This document shows positions 42,400 through 51,619 of a stretch of 64,000 bases of DNA, piece by piece; position 1 is the first letter of the stretch, and each line of letters starts with the position of its first letter. The DNA comes from Hyphomicrobiales bacterium. Lineage in GTDB: Bacteria; Pseudomonadota; Alphaproteobacteria; Rhizobiales; JAJFHB01. Under the pieces are notes generated by a model, which searched no databases, was not told the origin of the DNA, and saw only the letters and a list, made by a program, of their open reading frames with translations. The stretch covers positions 62,001 through 126,000 of the forward strand of contig JAJFHE010000024.1 in NCBI GenBank assembly GCA_021775755.1. Direction: 5' to 3'. The position numbers and the translations under genes were made by a program.

Positions 42400-44061
42400 T
42401 CACATGTTCGGGTAATTCGGCCCGCCGCCGCCTTCCGGCACCACCCAATTGATGTTCTGTGCCGGATCCTTGATGTCACAAGTCTTGCAGTGCACACAAT
42501 TCTGCGCGTTGATAACAAAGCGCGGTTCACTGTCGCCGTCTTCGGTGAGAACTTCGTAAACGCCGGCGGGACAATATCGCTGCGCCGGTTCAGCGAACTC
42601 CGGCAGGTTCCGGGCAATCGGCACCGAGGGATCAGCAAGCTGCAGGTGAACCGGTTGATCTTCCTCATGATTTGTCGCTGAAAACGACACACTGGTCAGC
42701 CGGTCGAAACTGATCTCGCCATCGGGACGGGGATAGTCGATCGGCGCATGGCGGCTTGCCGGCTCCATGCAAGCGTGATCGGGTTTGCCGTGTTTCAGCG
42801 TTCCAAACAGCGAGAAGCCCATGAGCTGATTGGTCCACATGTCCAGGCCGCCAAGCGTCAGCCCGCCGATGAGTCCAAGTTTTGACCACAGCGGTTTGAC
42901 GTTGCGGACGCGCTTGAGGTCTTCATAGACCCAGGAGTTCTGAACGGACGTCTCGTAGTCAGCGAGTTCGTCGCCCTCGCGCCCGCCGGCAAGCGCAGCG
43001 AAAGCTGATTCGGCAGCCAGCATGCCGGACTTCATTGCGTTGTGGCTGCCCTTGATGCGCGGCACGTTGACGAAGCCGGCGGAACAGCCGATGAGCACGC
43101 CGCCCGGAAAGGACAGCTTCGGGATGGACTGAAAGCCACCCTCGGTGAGGGCGCGGGCGCCATAAGCAATACGGCGGCCACCGCTCAGCACGCCCTCGAT
43201 CATCGGATGGTGCTTGAAGCGCTGAAATTCCATGTAGGGAAAGAGATGCGGGTTTTTGTAGTTCAAATGCACCACGAACCCGATGGATACCAAATGGTCC
43301 TCCAGGTGATACATGAAACTGCCGCCGCCGGCGCGTGACCCGAGCGGCCAGCCCATGGTGTGCGTGACCTGTCCCTGCTTGTGGTTTTCCGGCTTAACTT
43401 CCCAGAGTTCCTTGATGCCGATGCCAAACTTCTGCGGTTCCCTGCCCTTGTCGAGTTCAAACTTCGAAATCAGCGACTTGGCGAGAGATCCGCGTACGCC
43501 CTCGGCAAAGAACACATACTTGCCGTGCAGTTCCATGCCCGGCTGGTAGTCGGGCTTCTCCGTGCCGTCGCGCGCCACGCCGAAAATGCCGGTGACCACG
43601 CCCTTGACGGAACCATCGTCACGGTAGACCAGCTCGGAAGCGGCAAAGCCCGGGTAGATTTCAACGCCCATGGCTTCCGCCTGCTCGCCGAGCCAGCGGC
43701 AGACATTGCCCAGAGAGACGGCATAGGCACCATGGTTGTCCATAAGCGGAGGCATCAGGAAGTTCGGAATGCGCAGGCCACCGGCAGGGCCAAGCATGAA
43801 AAAGCGGTCTTCCGTTACCGGTGTGTTGAGCGGAGCGCCTTTTTCCTTCCAGTCGGGAATGAGTTCATTGAGGCCGATCGGGTCGACGACGGCGCCAGAA
43901 AGTATGTGCGCGCCGATTTCTGAGCCCTTTTCCAGGACGCAAACGGAAACCTCGGTGCCCGCGGCTTCGGCGAGCTGTTTGAGCCTGATCGACGCTGCAA
44001 GGCCGGACGGTCCTCCACCGACAATTACAACATCGAACTCCATCATTTCGCGTTCGGACAT
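42400..44061 (-). CDS. electron transfer flavoprotein-ubiquinone oxidoreductase
   Basis: Protein of 553 aa. It carries electrons from ETF to ubiquinone at the inner membrane. The FAD motif is VVIVGGGPSGLAASIRL, and the C-terminal 4Fe-4S site is CVHCKTCDIKDPAQNINW. GGAGGG directly before the chosen ATG supports the start. It leads the minus-strand unit with the TPR protein and ispE, divergent from the uracil-DNA glycosylase gene. Confidence 0.95.
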   Translation of the reverse strand: MSEREMMEFDVVIVGGGPSGLAASIRLKQLAEAAGTEVSVCVLEKGSEIGAHILSGAVVDPIGLNELIPDWKEKGAPLNTPVTEDRFFMLGPAGGLRIPNFLMPPLMDNHGAYAVSLGNVCRWLGEQAEAMGVEIYPGFAASELVYRDDGSVKGVVTGIFGVARDGTEKPDYQPGMELHGKYVFFAEGVRGSLAKSLISKFELDKGREPQKFGIGIKELWEVKPENHKQGQVTHTMGWPLGSRAGGGSFMYHLEDHLVSIGFVVHLNYKNPHLFPYMEFQRFKHHPMIEGVLSGGRRIAYGARALTEGGFQSIPKLSFPGGVLIGCSAGFVNVPRIKGSHNAMKSGMLAAESAFAALAGGREGDELADYETSVQNSWVYEDLKRVRNVKPLWSKLGLIGGLTLGGLDMWTNQLMGFSLFGTLKHGKPDHACMEPASRHAPIDYPRPDGEISFDRLTSVSFSATNHEEDQPVHLQLADPSVPIARNLPEFAEPAQRYCPAGVYEVLTEDGDSEPRFVINAQNCVHCKTCDIKDPAQNINWVVPEGGGGPNYPNM

Positions 44062-44262
44062 CTGGCCCTCCTTCCCGCTTCGCACATTAACCGCGCGCCA
44101 GCGTCCCGGTACGCCCATGCGTGCGCCCCGGGGCTTGCCGTTGTGGGGTCATAATCCGGCTGGCAAGGGTTGTGCAAGTGCAATCGGCACCGGTGCCACG
44201 GACGCCGGCGCGGCGATGTGTGCCGCTTTCGCTCCCGGCAGTGCTGGTGTAGACCTTTCTGC

Positions 44263-45138
44263 ATGGATCGCGACCGTTCAACGCCAGCGCTATCACGGGC
44301 CGAAGAAGTGGCCCTGCTTAAGTGGTATGTGGAGCTCGGCGCCGATGAGGCGATCGGCGACACGGCCATCGACCGCTATCAGGCCTTCGCCCAGGCAAGT
44401 GCAATCGAACAGGCTTCGGCGGCGGACGATAGGCCCCGAAAACGGGCGCCATTGGCACGCCCGGCAGCCGCACCTGCCAGTGCTCGACCTGCCGCCACTC
44501 CGCAGGGAGCGGTGTCGCCGGAAGAAGTCGCCAGCGATGCAGCCGCCGTTGCCGCGGCTTGCTCGACGCTTGAAGAGCTGCGCGAGGCGCTGGCGCAATT
44601 TGAAGGCTGCCCCCTCAAGCGCACCGCAAAGAACCTGGTGTTCGGCGATGGCAATGCCGAGGGCCGCGTGCTCTTTATCGGCGAGGCGCCGGGCCGGGAC
44701 GAGGACCTTCAGGGCGTGCCCTTTATCGGGCGCAGCGGGCGCCTTCTCGATGTCATGCTCAAGGCCATCGGGCTTGACCGGGAAAACGCCTATGTGGCGA
44801 ATGTGATCTTCTGGCGCCCACCGGGGAACCGCAATCCGACACCGCTGGAGATGGCCGCCTGCAGGCCGTTCAGCCGGCGCCAGATCGAGCTTGCAGCTCC
44901 CGACATCATCGTGCCGCTCGGCGCGGTGCCGGCGCGCGAACTGCTCGGTACCACAGACGGCATTTTGAAACTGCGGGGGAAATGGCGTAAGTGCACGGTC
45001 GCGGAACGCGAAGTGCCGGTTCTGCCGACGCTTCATCCGGCATATCTCCTGCGCCAGCCGGGCCAGAAAAAACTCGCGTGGCGGGACCTTCTGGAACTCA
45101 AGAGCGCCCTCGACACGACCGGCAAACCGGAAAGCTGA
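44263..45138 (+). CDS. uracil-DNA glycosylase, family 4-like
   Basis: Protein of 291 aa. The C-terminal 200 residues show the UDG fold: FEGCPLKRTAKNLVFGDGN with one of the cluster-type Cys, GEAPGRDEDLQGVPF (motif A) and PTLHPAYLLRQP (motif B). It removes uracil from DNA. The N-terminal 90 residues are an Ala/Pro-rich stretch common in rhizobial members. It is followed after five bases by moaB. Confidence 0.9.
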   Translation: MDRDRSTPALSRAEEVALLKWYVELGADEAIGDTAIDRYQAFAQASAIEQASAADDRPRKRAPLARPAAAPASARPAATPQGAVSPEEVASDAAAVAAACSTLEELREALAQFEGCPLKRTAKNLVFGDGNAEGRVLFIGEAPGRDEDLQGVPFIGRSGRLLDVMLKAIGLDRENAYVANVIFWRPPGNRNPTPLEMAACRPFSRRQIELAAPDIIVPLGAVPARELLGTTDGILKLRGKWRKCTVAEREVPVLPTLHPAYLLRQPGQKKLAWRDLLELKSALDTTGKPES

Positions 45139-45143
45139 ACACC

Positions 45144-45692
45144 ATGCCAGGCATCAACGAAGAGCTTGAATTCGTTCCCTTGCGCATTGCCGTCATGACG
45201 GTTTCGGATACGCGAAGCATCGAAGATGACAGGTCCGGAAACGTGCTCGCCGGACGGCTCGAAGATGCCGGCCACAGCCTTGCCGCACGCACCATCGTCA
45301 AGGACGATGTGGAAACGATCCGGGCGCAGGTGCAAGACTGGATAGGCGACGACGCAATCGATGTCGTCCTGACCACGGGCGGTACCGGGTTTACCGGCCG
45401 CGATGTAACGCCGGAGGCGGTGGAACCGCTATTTGAAAAGCGTATGGAAGGCTTCTCGACGCTCTTCCACATGATTTCGTTTCCGAAAATAGGCACCTCG
45501 ACGATCCAGTCACGCGCCACCGCGGGCGTCGCGGGGGCTACCTATATTTTCTGTGTCCCCGGATCTCCGGGCGCCTGCAAGGATGCCTGGGACGGGATAC
45601 TCGTGCATCAGCTCGATTATCGCTACCGGCCCTGCAACTTCGTTGAAATCATGCCCAGGCTCGACGAGCACCTGCGGCGCACGAAGAGCTGA
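45144..45692 (+). CDS. moaB: molybdenum cofactor biosynthesis protein B
   Basis: Protein of 182 aa of the MoaB/Mog family, which adenylylates molybdopterin or aids its use. Marks are RIAVMTVSDTRSIEDDRSGN at the N-terminus and VVLTTGGTGFTGRDVTPEAV with the active-site loop. The C-terminal FCVPGSPGACKDAW fits MoaB. Five bases after the glycosylase and five before an orphan Mo-hydroxylase large subunit, it likely shares a transcript with both. Confidence 0.92.
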   Translation: MPGINEELEFVPLRIAVMTVSDTRSIEDDRSGNVLAGRLEDAGHSLAARTIVKDDVETIRAQVQDWIGDDAIDVVLTTGGTGFTGRDVTPEAVEPLFEKRMEGFSTLFHMISFPKIGTSTIQSRATAGVAGATYIFCVPGSPGACKDAWDGILVHQLDYRYRPCNFVEIMPRLDEHLRRTKS

Positions 45693-45697
45693 GCGAT

Positions 45698-48031
45698 ATG
45701 GGTGAATTCATCGGTCAACCGCTGCCGCGCTTCGAAGACGAGCGCTTCATCACCGGCGCCGGCAATTTCACCGACGACATTGTCCACGGCGAGCAGGCAA
45801 CCGCAGTGATGGTCCGCTCGCCGCACGCACATGCCGAAATTGTCGCAATTGAAACGGATGCGGCGCGAAGCGCCACCGGTGTGCTCGGTGTATACACCAG
45901 CGCCGACCTTCTCGCGGCGGGTATCTGCGAGATCTCTTCGTTTACGCGCACGCCGCCCTATCAGATGTTCAATGCGGACGGCTCGGAGATGCCCGATGCA
46001 TCGCAATATCCGCTGGCGCGCGAACGGGTCCGCTATAGCGGCGAATCCGTCGCGGTTGTGGTCGCGGAAACACCTGCGGCAGCCCGCGATGCGGCCGATC
46101 TTGTCAGCGTTGAGTATCGCGTGCTGCCGGCCGTGCCATCGATCGACACGGCACTTTCAGACGATGCGGAGATAATCTGGCCGGAACTTGGCGGCAACCG
46201 CTCGTGTCATTGGGAGACCGGTGACGAAGGTGCCGTTGCCGCCTTGTTCGAGGGCGCGGCGCATGTTGTTGAAACAACGGTTTCGTTCCCGCGCCGCATC
46301 ATCGCGTTCATGGAACCGCGCGCCGCCGTTGCACGCTATGACGCGGAGGGCGGCCGCTACACGCTGCAGGCCGGCTGCCAGTGCGCCCACTGGATGCAAG
46401 ACGGGCTGGCGCTGGTGCTTAACGTTGCCAAGGACAGCGTTCGGGTCATTGTACCCGACACCGGCGGCGGATTTGGAACCCGTGCCATCGTCTATCCGGA
46501 GTTTGTCTGCGCCCTCTTCGCCGCCCGCACACTGGGTCGGCCCGTGCGCTGGACGGCGGAGCGCTCGGAGAGTTTCGTGTCCGATGCGCATGCCCGCTCG
46601 CAGCGCACCCGCGCCCAACTGGCGCTCGATGGTGCCGGCAACTTTATGGCAATCCGTGCGGAAGTCACGTGGTGCCACGGCGGCTACATTGCGCCGCGCT
46701 CGGTGTTTGTTGTCCTCGCCGCAATGCCGCCGATGATCTGCGGACCCTATCGGTTCAAGGCGCAGCATTTCTTACTTGAAGGGGTCTTCTCCAACACCAC
46801 GCCCATTGCTTCATTCAGAGGTGTCGGGCGCTCGGAGGCCGGTTATGTGCTGGAGCGTCTCGTGGAGGCGGCAGCACATAAGCTTGGTGTCGATGCGACC
46901 GGGCTGAGGCGGCAGAACCTCATAGCGCCTGGCGACATGCCCTATGCATCCGCCGCGGGGCTGGAGTATGAACGGGCGTTCTTCGAGGACAATCTGGACA
47001 TCGCCCTTGACGCCGCGGACGCTGAAAACTTTGCCGGTCGACAGGCCCACGCAAAAGCGAACAATCTGCTACGGGGCTTTGCCGTCTCTCCCTACATCAT
47101 CACTTCAGGGGGGGTACCCGACGAGTTCGCGGCAGTTGAAATGGACGGTGCCGGCGGGGTTGTCGTTCATACCGGCACCCAGGACTTCGGTATGGGTCAC
47201 GAGACGGTATTCGCGCAGGTTGCCGGCGAACTTCTGGGCACCGACCCTGGAAACATCCGTGTGGTGTTCGGCGATACCGACAAAGTCCCCTATGGCCAAG
47301 GCGGCCACGGGTCGCGCTGCATGCGCATCGGCGGCAGCACAATCGCCAAAGCCTGCGAAACACTGATTGCGAAAGCCCGCGACCTTGCAGGCGACGCACT
47401 CGAAGTTTCGCCGCGCGATCTCGTTTACAGGTCGGGAGAATTTACGGTCGAGGGAACGGACCGGCGGATTTCGCTCGCCGATGTCGCGGCAAAGGCCGAA
47501 GTAGCCGGCACGCCCCTTACCGTCAGCGATACCTACGAAGCCTCCGGTCCGGGCTTTCCCAACGGGGCCCACGCCGTTGAAGTGGAAATCGATCCCGACA
47601 CGGGCACTGTGACCCTGGTGAACGTGGTGTCCGTCGTCGACCCTGGCCGGGTTATCAATCCCATGCTGGTTGAAGGCCAGCTGCACGGCGGCGTGGTCCA
47701 GGGCATCGGCGAGGCAATGCACGAGCGCGTCGTTTATGATGCGGACAGCGCGCAGCTTCTAAGCGGCAGCTTCCTCGACTTCACACTCCCGCGCGCCGAC
47801 GACCTGCCCGATATCACAACGCGGCTCGAACCCCAGTTCAGCGACGCCAATCCCTTGGGCGTAAAGGGTGTCGGGGAGATGGGTACGATGGTCATCCAGG
47901 CTGTTGTCGCCAACGCGGTACTGGACGCCTTGTCGGTTTACGGGGTAAGCGAGATCGATATTCCGGTAACGTCCGAAGGCGTCTGGCGGGCCATTCGCGA
48001 GGCCCAGGGCACTTCAACGCCTTACGCTTAG
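45698..48031 (+). CDS. orphan molybdenum hydroxylase large subunit
   Basis: Protein of 777 aa, the second Mo-binding large chain of the window. It has GGGFGTRAIVYPEFVCALFA, the Mo-site loop IASFRGVGRSEAGY (similar to AYRGAGR of form II CO dehydrogenase-like proteins), and the Glu motif VKGVGEMGTMVI. No FAD or 2Fe-2S subunit gene is near, unlike the 24-28 kb cassette. It may use subunits made elsewhere. Follows moaB by five bases. Confidence 0.85.
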   Translation: MGEFIGQPLPRFEDERFITGAGNFTDDIVHGEQATAVMVRSPHAHAEIVAIETDAARSATGVLGVYTSADLLAAGICEISSFTRTPPYQMFNADGSEMPDASQYPLARERVRYSGESVAVVVAETPAAARDAADLVSVEYRVLPAVPSIDTALSDDAEIIWPELGGNRSCHWETGDEGAVAALFEGAAHVVETTVSFPRRIIAFMEPRAAVARYDAEGGRYTLQAGCQCAHWMQDGLALVLNVAKDSVRVIVPDTGGGFGTRAIVYPEFVCALFAARTLGRPVRWTAERSESFVSDAHARSQRTRAQLALDGAGNFMAIRAEVTWCHGGYIAPRSVFVVLAAMPPMICGPYRFKAQHFLLEGVFSNTTPIASFRGVGRSEAGYVLERLVEAAAHKLGVDATGLRRQNLIAPGDMPYASAAGLEYERAFFEDNLDIALDAADAENFAGRQAHAKANNLLRGFAVSPYIITSGGVPDEFAAVEMDGAGGVVVHTGTQDFGMGHETVFAQVAGELLGTDPGNIRVVFGDTDKVPYGQGGHGSRCMRIGGSTIAKACETLIAKARDLAGDALEVSPRDLVYRSGEFTVEGTDRRISLADVAAKAEVAGTPLTVSDTYEASGPGFPNGAHAVEVEIDPDTGTVTLVNVVSVVDPGRVINPMLVEGQLHGGVVQGIGEAMHERVVYDADSAQLLSGSFLDFTLPRADDLPDITTRLEPQFSDANPLGVKGVGEMGTMVIQAVVANAVLDALSVYGVSEIDIPVTSEGVWRAIREAQGTSTPYA

Positions 48032-48047
48032 GAAACGGCTTTTTTGC

Positions 48048-48914
48048 ATGGGTGTGTTTGACTTGTTTTCGGGCACCGCCCGCAGCCCGGAAGACTATGT
48101 ATTTCTCTGGGTGACCAATGAGGGGGCGGCGGAAATAACGGCCAATTCCATCCTCTCATTGCAGCGAGCCGGCGTCAGCGGACCTGAACACATAATCGTC
48201 GCAGTGCTCGACGAAGCCACCGCCGACGTCATCGGCCGGCTCGTCGGCGATATCGAAATAGTCCTGTTGCCGGATTTCGCCGGTTGGCGCGAACTCGCCC
48301 TCGACGTGGATCGGGAATACAGGGAGTTCGGCACGCAATCGTTCCGGAAGATTTGCCTGTCGCGCTATGTCGTCATCGAGGACATTCTCAAGAACCGTAG
48401 GCGCCCGGTCGTCTGCGCCGACGGCGATATCGTGTTCCTGCGTAATCCGGCTGAATATCTCTGCAGCCTTCAGCCCGCTTTTCGGAAACACGTGCTGACG
48501 CAAAACGACCGGCGTGCCGATCACCAAAGCGATGAGTGGGGCCGCCAGTACACTCCTGGCAAACGGCCGGGTAACAGCGTCGTCTGCAGTGGCTTCACCG
48601 CGTGGCAGCCCGTTGCGCACCATTGGAATCTGGCGCGCGAGGTCATCCGGATGCAGCTCGCTCAAACCGAAGTCATGTGCGATCAGGACGCCTTCAACGC
48701 CTTGAGCCGGGAATACTCAAGATCGATCATGCTCTTGCGGCAGGACCTCTTTCCCAATGGCTCTCTGGTTTTTCGAGAGGAATTTCTCGCCAGAAAAAAT
48801 ATTGAACCGCGCGAGTTTGACTGGTCGGACGCCTATATCGTCCATGCCAACTGGATACTGGGCATGGACGCCAAGGTGCGGGCCCTGAAAGAGGCCGGCC
48901 TCTGGCTGCTTTAG
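48048..48914 (+). CDS. nucleotide-diphospho-sugar transferase-like protein
   Basis: Protein of 288 aa of the nucleotide-diphospho-sugar transferase group (as in plant and fungal Golgi-type GT domains). A DxD-like metal site is in VCADGDIVFLRNP, and FSRSIMLL-type and NWILGMDAKV stretches follow at the end. It starts 17 bases after the orphan Mo-hydroxylase gene but shares no logic with it. The sugar and acceptor are unknown. Its 3' end lies 12 bases from the convergent LCCL gene. Confidence 0.75.
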   Translation: MGVFDLFSGTARSPEDYVFLWVTNEGAAEITANSILSLQRAGVSGPEHIIVAVLDEATADVIGRLVGDIEIVLLPDFAGWRELALDVDREYREFGTQSFRKICLSRYVVIEDILKNRRRPVVCADGDIVFLRNPAEYLCSLQPAFRKHVLTQNDRRADHQSDEWGRQYTPGKRPGNSVVCSGFTAWQPVAHHWNLAREVIRMQLAQTEVMCDQDAFNALSREYSRSIMLLRQDLFPNGSLVFREEFLARKNIEPREFDWSDAYIVHANWILGMDAKVRALKEAGLWLL

Positions 48915-48926
48915 AGCGGGATCACT

Positions 48927-50063
48927 TCACCGGGGAAAATAGAAGCTGCCGTGCCACTGATGATACGAAGCGGACGTCACGCCGTGTCGGCTCGAGCCCG
49001 TGTAAGCGGTGCGCCCCGGCGATGCGGCAGCGCGGATCGTTCCGCCCGCAGTGCCGACAACACCTGCATGAAGCGCGGCAGCGCACAGATGTGAGTCATC
49101 GGTGTAGACATCGGTTCCCCATACGACACCGGGAACGACGCCCGGCTCGCAATGGCATGTCACGATGTCGTCCGTTCCGCGGTGTTCAGCCATGGTTCTG
49201 GGACACGACGTAGCCGAGGCGGAAGTTGTGCCAGCGGATCCCGGCGCGTTCCCCGGAAACAGAAAGCTCCATGCGTAGGGACCGTAACTGCCCGACGTGA
49301 TGCCATTGCTCGCGGTGCCCTGATACGTGGACCGCCCGGGCGCGCCCTGCACCTGAATCATGCCTCCGGCGCTACTGATCGCTCCCGCATGACGGGCGGC
49401 GTTGCACAACGAAGAATCGTAGGTGTAGATCCCGGTTCCCCAGACCTGCGCGGTTAGCGTGCCCGGCGCGCAGTAGCAGATCAGCGTCAGTGTTGACCCG
49501 CTGTGCATACCGAAGCTCGACGGACATGCCGCACTCGGGTCGGGCGCCAGTCCCGCGGCGTTGCAACCGGGCAGGCAGGCTCCCCCACCGCCTGACGGCG
49601 CGCCGGTTCCACCTGACGGCGTGCCGGTTCCACTTGGCGACCCACCGGCTCCAGACGACGACCCGCCGCCACCGACACAGTTGCGCACAAACCAGCGCAG
49701 GCCTTTGAGGCCGGCGGCGCGAAAGTTCGCGTTCCTCCAGTACGGATACTGTTCCTCCGAACGGTACTCACCCCACATCCAGTGATACTTGCTGGCGGAA
49801 AACTGCACCCAGTTATCGGGCTCGTAGTTGGATGAAATCCCCTGCCCTACGAAGAGACCATAGCGGTTGATGCTCCAGGGTTTGCGCGAGTTGAACTCCG
49901 CCGAACCGTTATGGGCATTGACGACTTGAGAAAAGTAAGAAATCCACTGCTCGATGCACCCCGGCCCGTCCGGCAATTGCCAGGGTTCTGCTTCCTGCGC
50001 GCGTGCATTGGAAAAAATGCCGGCGGCGATCACGATGGCGAGAACGCGGCAAAGCAGGCGCAT
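48927..50063 (-). CDS. secreted protein with two LCCL domains
   Basis: Protein of 378 aa. Residues 1-22 are a signal peptide. Residues about 30-130 form a Trp/Tyr-rich domain I cannot name. Residues 131-162 are a Gly/Ser/Pro linker. Two LCCL domains follow at about 180-269 and 287-376; each has CPxxx, CxC (CYC, CHC) and LC with the AAxHAG helix (YDSSLCNAARHAG and DDSHLCAAALHAG) and ends with W-x-F-x-F. LCCL domains in eukaryotes sit in secreted proteins such as cochlin and bind lipids or sugars. Bacterial examples are less studied. Confidence 0.82.
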   Translation of the reverse strand: MRLLCRVLAIVIAAGIFSNARAQEAEPWQLPDGPGCIEQWISYFSQVVNAHNGSAEFNSRKPWSINRYGLFVGQGISSNYEPDNWVQFSASKYHWMWGEYRSEEQYPYWRNANFRAAGLKGLRWFVRNCVGGGGSSSGAGGSPSGTGTPSGGTGAPSGGGGACLPGCNAAGLAPDPSAACPSSFGMHSGSTLTLICYCAPGTLTAQVWGTGIYTYDSSLCNAARHAGAISSAGGMIQVQGAPGRSTYQGTASNGITSGSYGPYAWSFLFPGNAPGSAGTTSASATSCPRTMAEHRGTDDIVTCHCEPGVVPGVVWGTDVYTDDSHLCAAALHAGVVGTAGGTIRAAASPGRTAYTGSSRHGVTSASYHQWHGSFYFPR

Positions 50064-50164
50064 GAGCCTTTATCCTTCCGTGGATTGAGAAATTCCGGCT
50101 GCAAGCCTGCCAGCAGAACGCGAAGCCGTCCAATTAAACATCGTTACGGCTGATGCGTTGCGGC

Positions 50165-50767
50165 TCACGCACCTCCAAGCCAGGCCCGGTAGTCGTCGGC
50201 AGTATCGATGTCGTCGCGCTCGCGCAGGATCGCTACCCTTTGCGTGTCGAGGTTGGCCATCGTGTCGGCGAGCGTTTCGGCGGAACTCCACCTCACATGA
50301 TCGAACATGCCGCGCTGTGGCCGCGTGCGCGCCGCACCGACAAGCCAATAGCCGCCATCTGGCGATGGGCCGATGACGGCATCGTGACCACGAAGTTTCG
50401 CAAAAGCTTCGGCGATATCGGATGTTGCGATGTCTGGAACATCGCTGCCGATTATGACTGCGGGACCGGGAGGAACGGTTTCGAAGACGCGGCCCATGCG
50501 GTCGCCAAGATTGCCCGGCCCCTGCCCCATGACCGCTATCCCTGCGGGCCAGACCGGATCGTGCATGGCGGTATCCGGGTTCACCGCCACGATCATCTGC
50601 CAGCGCCGCGCGTCGCGCAGCCGGCGAACGGTTGCTTCCAGCGCGTGGCGGTAAAAGCCGGTTGCACGTGCCACGCCGATGCCGCGTGAAAGCCGGGTCT
50701 TGACGCGCCCGGCCTGCGCGGCCTTGGCCATGACGATCAGGCGCGGACGGTAAGCCGCAAAACTCAT
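50165..50767 (-). CDS. TIGR04282/DUF2064 glycosyltransferase-like protein
   Basis: Protein of 200 aa. Marks are RLIVMAKAAQAGRVKTRLSR (nucleotide-sugar binding, as in CofC/MobA-like folds), VIIGSDVPDIA with the DxP/D site, and GPSPDGGYWLVG. The automatic name 'arsenosugar biosynthesis' comes from a few gene clusters, but no arsenic genes are seen here. It starts in an ATGA overlap with the next gene upstream, a GT2, so the two are a coupled pair. Confidence 0.82.
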   Translation of the reverse strand: MSFAAYRPRLIVMAKAAQAGRVKTRLSRGIGVARATGFYRHALEATVRRLRDARRWQMIVAVNPDTAMHDPVWPAGIAVMGQGPGNLGDRMGRVFETVPPGPAVIIGSDVPDIATSDIAEAFAKLRGHDAVIGPSPDGGYWLVGAARTRPQRGMFDHVRWSSAETLADTMANLDTQRVAILRERDDIDTADDYRAWLGGA

Positions 50768-51456
50768 GCGCCGTAGAACCTGGCGATGAACCGCGTCGGC
50801 ACATGCAGGAAGTACAATGCAATGCAGACAACATTGCGCGTCGAACGGCGCACGAAGCCGTCGCGCATGTAGCGGTCGGCGCCAGTGGCGGCGGCGCTGC
50901 GCAGCGCCTTCAGACGGCGCCGGCCAATGCGCCGGACAAGATCGACGTCTTCCATCAGCGGCAGGTCCAGAAACCCGCCAAGTTCCAGGTAGAACCTGCG
51001 TGATATTACCAGCCCCTGATCGCCGTATGGCAGGCCGAGAAATGCGCATCGCACGGCGACGCCGCGTTCAATCCAGCGCGCCCGTGCGTCGCTCGCGTTA
51101 AGCTGGAATGCGAAATAGGCCGCGCGCCGGGGATCGCCCGACAGTTCAACCTCTTCAATGACGGAACGGACCTCGCCTTCCCAGCCAGGCTCCAGAACCG
51201 TGTCGGCGTGCAGAAACAAAAGCCATTCGCCGCGTCCGCGCTCGGCGCCCGCCGCCATCTGGTTGCCGCGGCCCTTGCGGGCGTGAATGACGTCGCAGCC
51301 CGCTCCTTCGGCAATCAACACCGTATCGTCGCCCGATCCGCCATCGACAATGACGACGTCTTTTACCAGTCCGGACACCGCGCCCGGCACAAGCGCGGCC
51401 AGCGTCGCGCCCAAAGTGCGCTCCGCATTCAGTGTTGGAATGACGATTGTCAACAT
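50764..51456 (-). CDS. family 2 glycosyltransferase (TIGR04283-like)
   Basis: Protein of 230 aa. The GT-A fold is clear from LTIVIPTLNAERTLGATLAA, VVIVDGGSGDDTVLIAEG and LLFLHADTVL with the HADT metal site. The C-terminal CIALYFLHVPTRFIARFYG is typical of this small subgroup. ATG at 51456 is the first fitting start; frames upstream are not GT-like. Coupled to the DUF2064 gene by a four-base overlap. Acceptor and sugar not predicted. Confidence 0.86.
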   Translation of the reverse strand: MLTIVIPTLNAERTLGATLAALVPGAVSGLVKDVVIVDGGSGDDTVLIAEGAGCDVIHARKGRGNQMAAGAERGRGEWLLFLHADTVLEPGWEGEVRSVIEEVELSGDPRRAAYFAFQLNASDARARWIERGVAVRCAFLGLPYGDQGLVISRRFYLELGGFLDLPLMEDVDLVRRIGRRRLKALRSAAATGADRYMRDGFVRRSTRNVVCIALYFLHVPTRFIARFYGA

Positions 51457-51619
51457 TGCAGCGCAGCATAAACTGTTTGCGATCCCTTGCAAATCCCCAA
51501 GTTTATTCTCTTTGCAACGCAGCATATTCCGCATGGGCATCTCATACCGCGTAAATTGTGCGGGCTTGTTCCGACTAATTGTTCTTGTTTTGTTCTCTCG
51601 AATCTCTTAATATACCCTG

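Noticed and set aside
50165-51456. Arsenosugar biosynthesis, as suggested by usual names of the two glycosyltransferases
   Set aside because: No arsenic methylation or radical SAM arsenosugar genes are near. The nearby radical SAM protein is of the PA0069 type.
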